From contig JAHIMW010000033.1 in NCBI GenBank assembly GCA_018896355.1, positions 1 through 5,908 on the forward strand: a stretch of 5,908 nucleotides of DNA, in the 5' to 3' direction. Shown here piece by piece: positions 4,824 through 5,908 of the stretch (position 1 is the stretch's first letter; every line of letters starts with the position of its first letter). The notes under the pieces are model-generated. The model was not told the DNA's origin and did not search any database. It worked only from the letters and a program-made list of their open reading frames with translations. The position numbers and the translations under genes are program-made. This DNA comes from Pseudomonadota bacterium. GTDB lineage: Bacteria; Desulfobacterota; Syntrophia; Syntrophales; UBA5619.

Positions 4824-5908
4824 ATGCTCCGTATCAACGACATCCTCGATAAGGTTCAGTCTTATCTCTCCCCCTCCGAAGTCGGGATGATCGAAAAGGC
4901 ATACATCTTTTCCGCGTCTGTTCATCAGGGACAGATCCGCCTCTCCGGCGAAGCCTATCTGACACATCCGATGGAGGTATGCGGCATCCTGGCAGGCATG
5001 AAACTCGATGCGGCAACGCTCGTGACGGGCCTTCTGCACGACACCGTCGAGAATACCCTCGCCACGCAGGAGCAGATCGAAGAGGCCTTCGGCAAGGAGG
5101 TCGCGTTTCTCGTTGACGGGCTGACCAAGATCAGCAAGATCACCCTCGGCAATCAGGAGGAGAGGCAGGCGGAAAATTTCCGCAAGATGATTCTGGCGAT
5201 GTCGTCCGACATCAGGATCCTTCTTGTGCGGCTGGCGGACCGGATCCACAACATGCGGACCCTGGAGTTTCAGCCGCCGGACCGGCAGCGCTACATATCG
5301 AGAGAATCGCTGGATCTGTATGCACCGCTGGCCAACCGGCTGGGTATCAACTGGATGAAAATAGAGTTGGAGGATCTCTCCTTCCGCTATCTCGACTTTG
5401 AGGCCTACAACGACCTTGCCAAGCGGATCGTAAAAAAACAGGACAAACGCAATCAATATACCGAGGAGGTCAGGGGAATCATCCGGCAGGAGATGGAACG
5501 GTTCGGCATCCGGGGCGAAGTCGAGGGAAGGGCCAAACATTTCTACAGCATCCAGATGAAGATGAAGGAGCAGCACATCGATTTCGATGAGGTTTACGAC
5601 CTTACTGCATTCCGGATCATTCTCGACTCGGACAAGGACAAGGATTGCTATGAGGCGTTGAGCATGGTGCATGCCCTTTGGACGCCGGTCCCCGGAAGGT
5701 TCAAGGATTATATTGCAATGCCGAAGGCCAACCACTACCAATCCCTCCATACGACCGTGATCGGACCCTACGGGGAGAGGGTTGAGATTCAGATCCGGAC
5801 CCAGCCGATGCATGACTGGGCGGAGGGGGGAATTGCCGCCCACTGGCGCTACAAAGAGGGGCGCTCTTTTTCCCCCGATGATGATCAAATCAAGAAGCTC
5901 CGGGATCT
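4824..5908 (+). CDS. rel: RelA/SpoT-family (p)ppGpp synthetase/hydrolase, N-terminal part
   Basis: The frame is open from ATG 4824 to the window edge (361 complete residues of a protein usually about 700-740 long). The protein makes and breaks the stringent-response alarmone (p)ppGpp. The HD hydrolase domain occupies about 20-175: VHQGQIRLSGEAYLTHP (33-49), HDTVENT (72-78), LADRIHNMRTL (137-147). H48, H72, D73 and D139 match the metal ligands of the family. The usual HDxxED motif reads HDTVEN, with N77 in place of Asp. The synthetase domain follows: RAKHFYSI (236-243), YDLTAFRII (258-266), GRFKDYIAMPK (291-301), YQSLHTTVIGP (305-315), VEIQIRT (320-326) and AEGGIAAHWRYKEG (333-346). RFKD (292-295) is the RXKD motif of bifunctional enzymes, not the EXDD of synthetase-only RelA. 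The TGS and ACT regulatory domains would lie beyond the edge. Being next to proS fits a shared theme of tRNA charging and starvation sensing, but this may be chance. Confidence 0.96.
   Translation, partial: MLRINDILDKVQSYLSPSEVGMIEKAYIFSASVHQGQIRLSGEAYLTHPMEVCGILAGMKLDAATLVTGLLHDTVENTLATQEQIEEAFGKEVAFLVDGLTKISKITLGNQEERQAENFRKMILAMSSDIRILLVRLADRIHNMRTLEFQPPDRQRYISRESLDLYAPLANRLGINWMKIELEDLSFRYLDFEAYNDLAKRIVKKQDKRNQYTEEVRGIIRQEMERFGIRGEVEGRAKHFYSIQMKMKEQHIDFDEVYDLTAFRIILDSDKDKDCYEALSMVHALWTPVPGRFKDYIAMPKANHYQSLHTTVIGPYGERVEIQIRTQPMHDWAEGGIAAHWRYKEGRSFSPDDDQIKKLRD

Noticed and set aside
4791..5888. Long open frame on the minus strand (365 codons)
   Set aside because: It lies antisense over the rel coding region, where the + strand has clear RelA/SpoT motifs without interruption. 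Its translation has no recognisable family features and looks like a GC-driven shadow.

Overview
The window reads as a bacterial chromosome segment with every supported gene on the + strand: the 3' end of a class I/II aminotransferase, an amidophosphoribosyltransferase (PurF) homologue with an unusual active site, ispG (isoprenoid pathway), proS (prolyl-tRNA synthetase) and the 5' part of a long RelA/SpoT-type (p)ppGpp enzyme that runs off the right edge. The fairly GC-rich coding sequence, the bacterial-type ProS with its editing insertion, and the form of the Rel N-terminus suggest a deltaproteobacterium-like organism (Desulfobacterota or a relative). That placement is an inference from remembered family resemblance.

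Layout: 1-246 is the aminotransferase C-terminus. 247-433 is the largest non-coding stretch and holds a GC-rich hairpin just after the aminotransferase stop, a short 23-nt hairpin and a longer imperfect hairpin. 434-1843 is the purF-like gene, followed after only 25 bases by ispG (1869-2933, GTG start). Between ispG and proS (3023-4741), and again between proS and rel (4824 onward), lies a ~75-bp imperfect palindrome built from degenerate GTGAGGC/GTAAGGC-type words. In both places it begins on the stop codon of the upstream gene and ends just before the Shine-Dalgarno sequence of the next.

How the genes relate: purF-like and ispG are close enough to be co-transcribed, and proS and rel could continue the same unit because no strong U-tract terminator separates them. 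IspG acts in the MEP isoprenoid pathway, ProS charges tRNA-Pro, and Rel makes and degrades the alarmone that responds to uncharged tRNA. The PurF homologue keeps the PRPP-binding phosphoribosyltransferase half and all four expected Fe-S cysteines. It has lost the N-terminal cysteine nucleophile and, by my hand alignment, the other main glutamine-site residues (Arg, Asn, Asp). It is therefore unlikely to be an ordinary glutamine-using PurF and is the most interesting object here. A second point is an Asp-to-Asn change in the HDxxED hydrolase motif of Rel.
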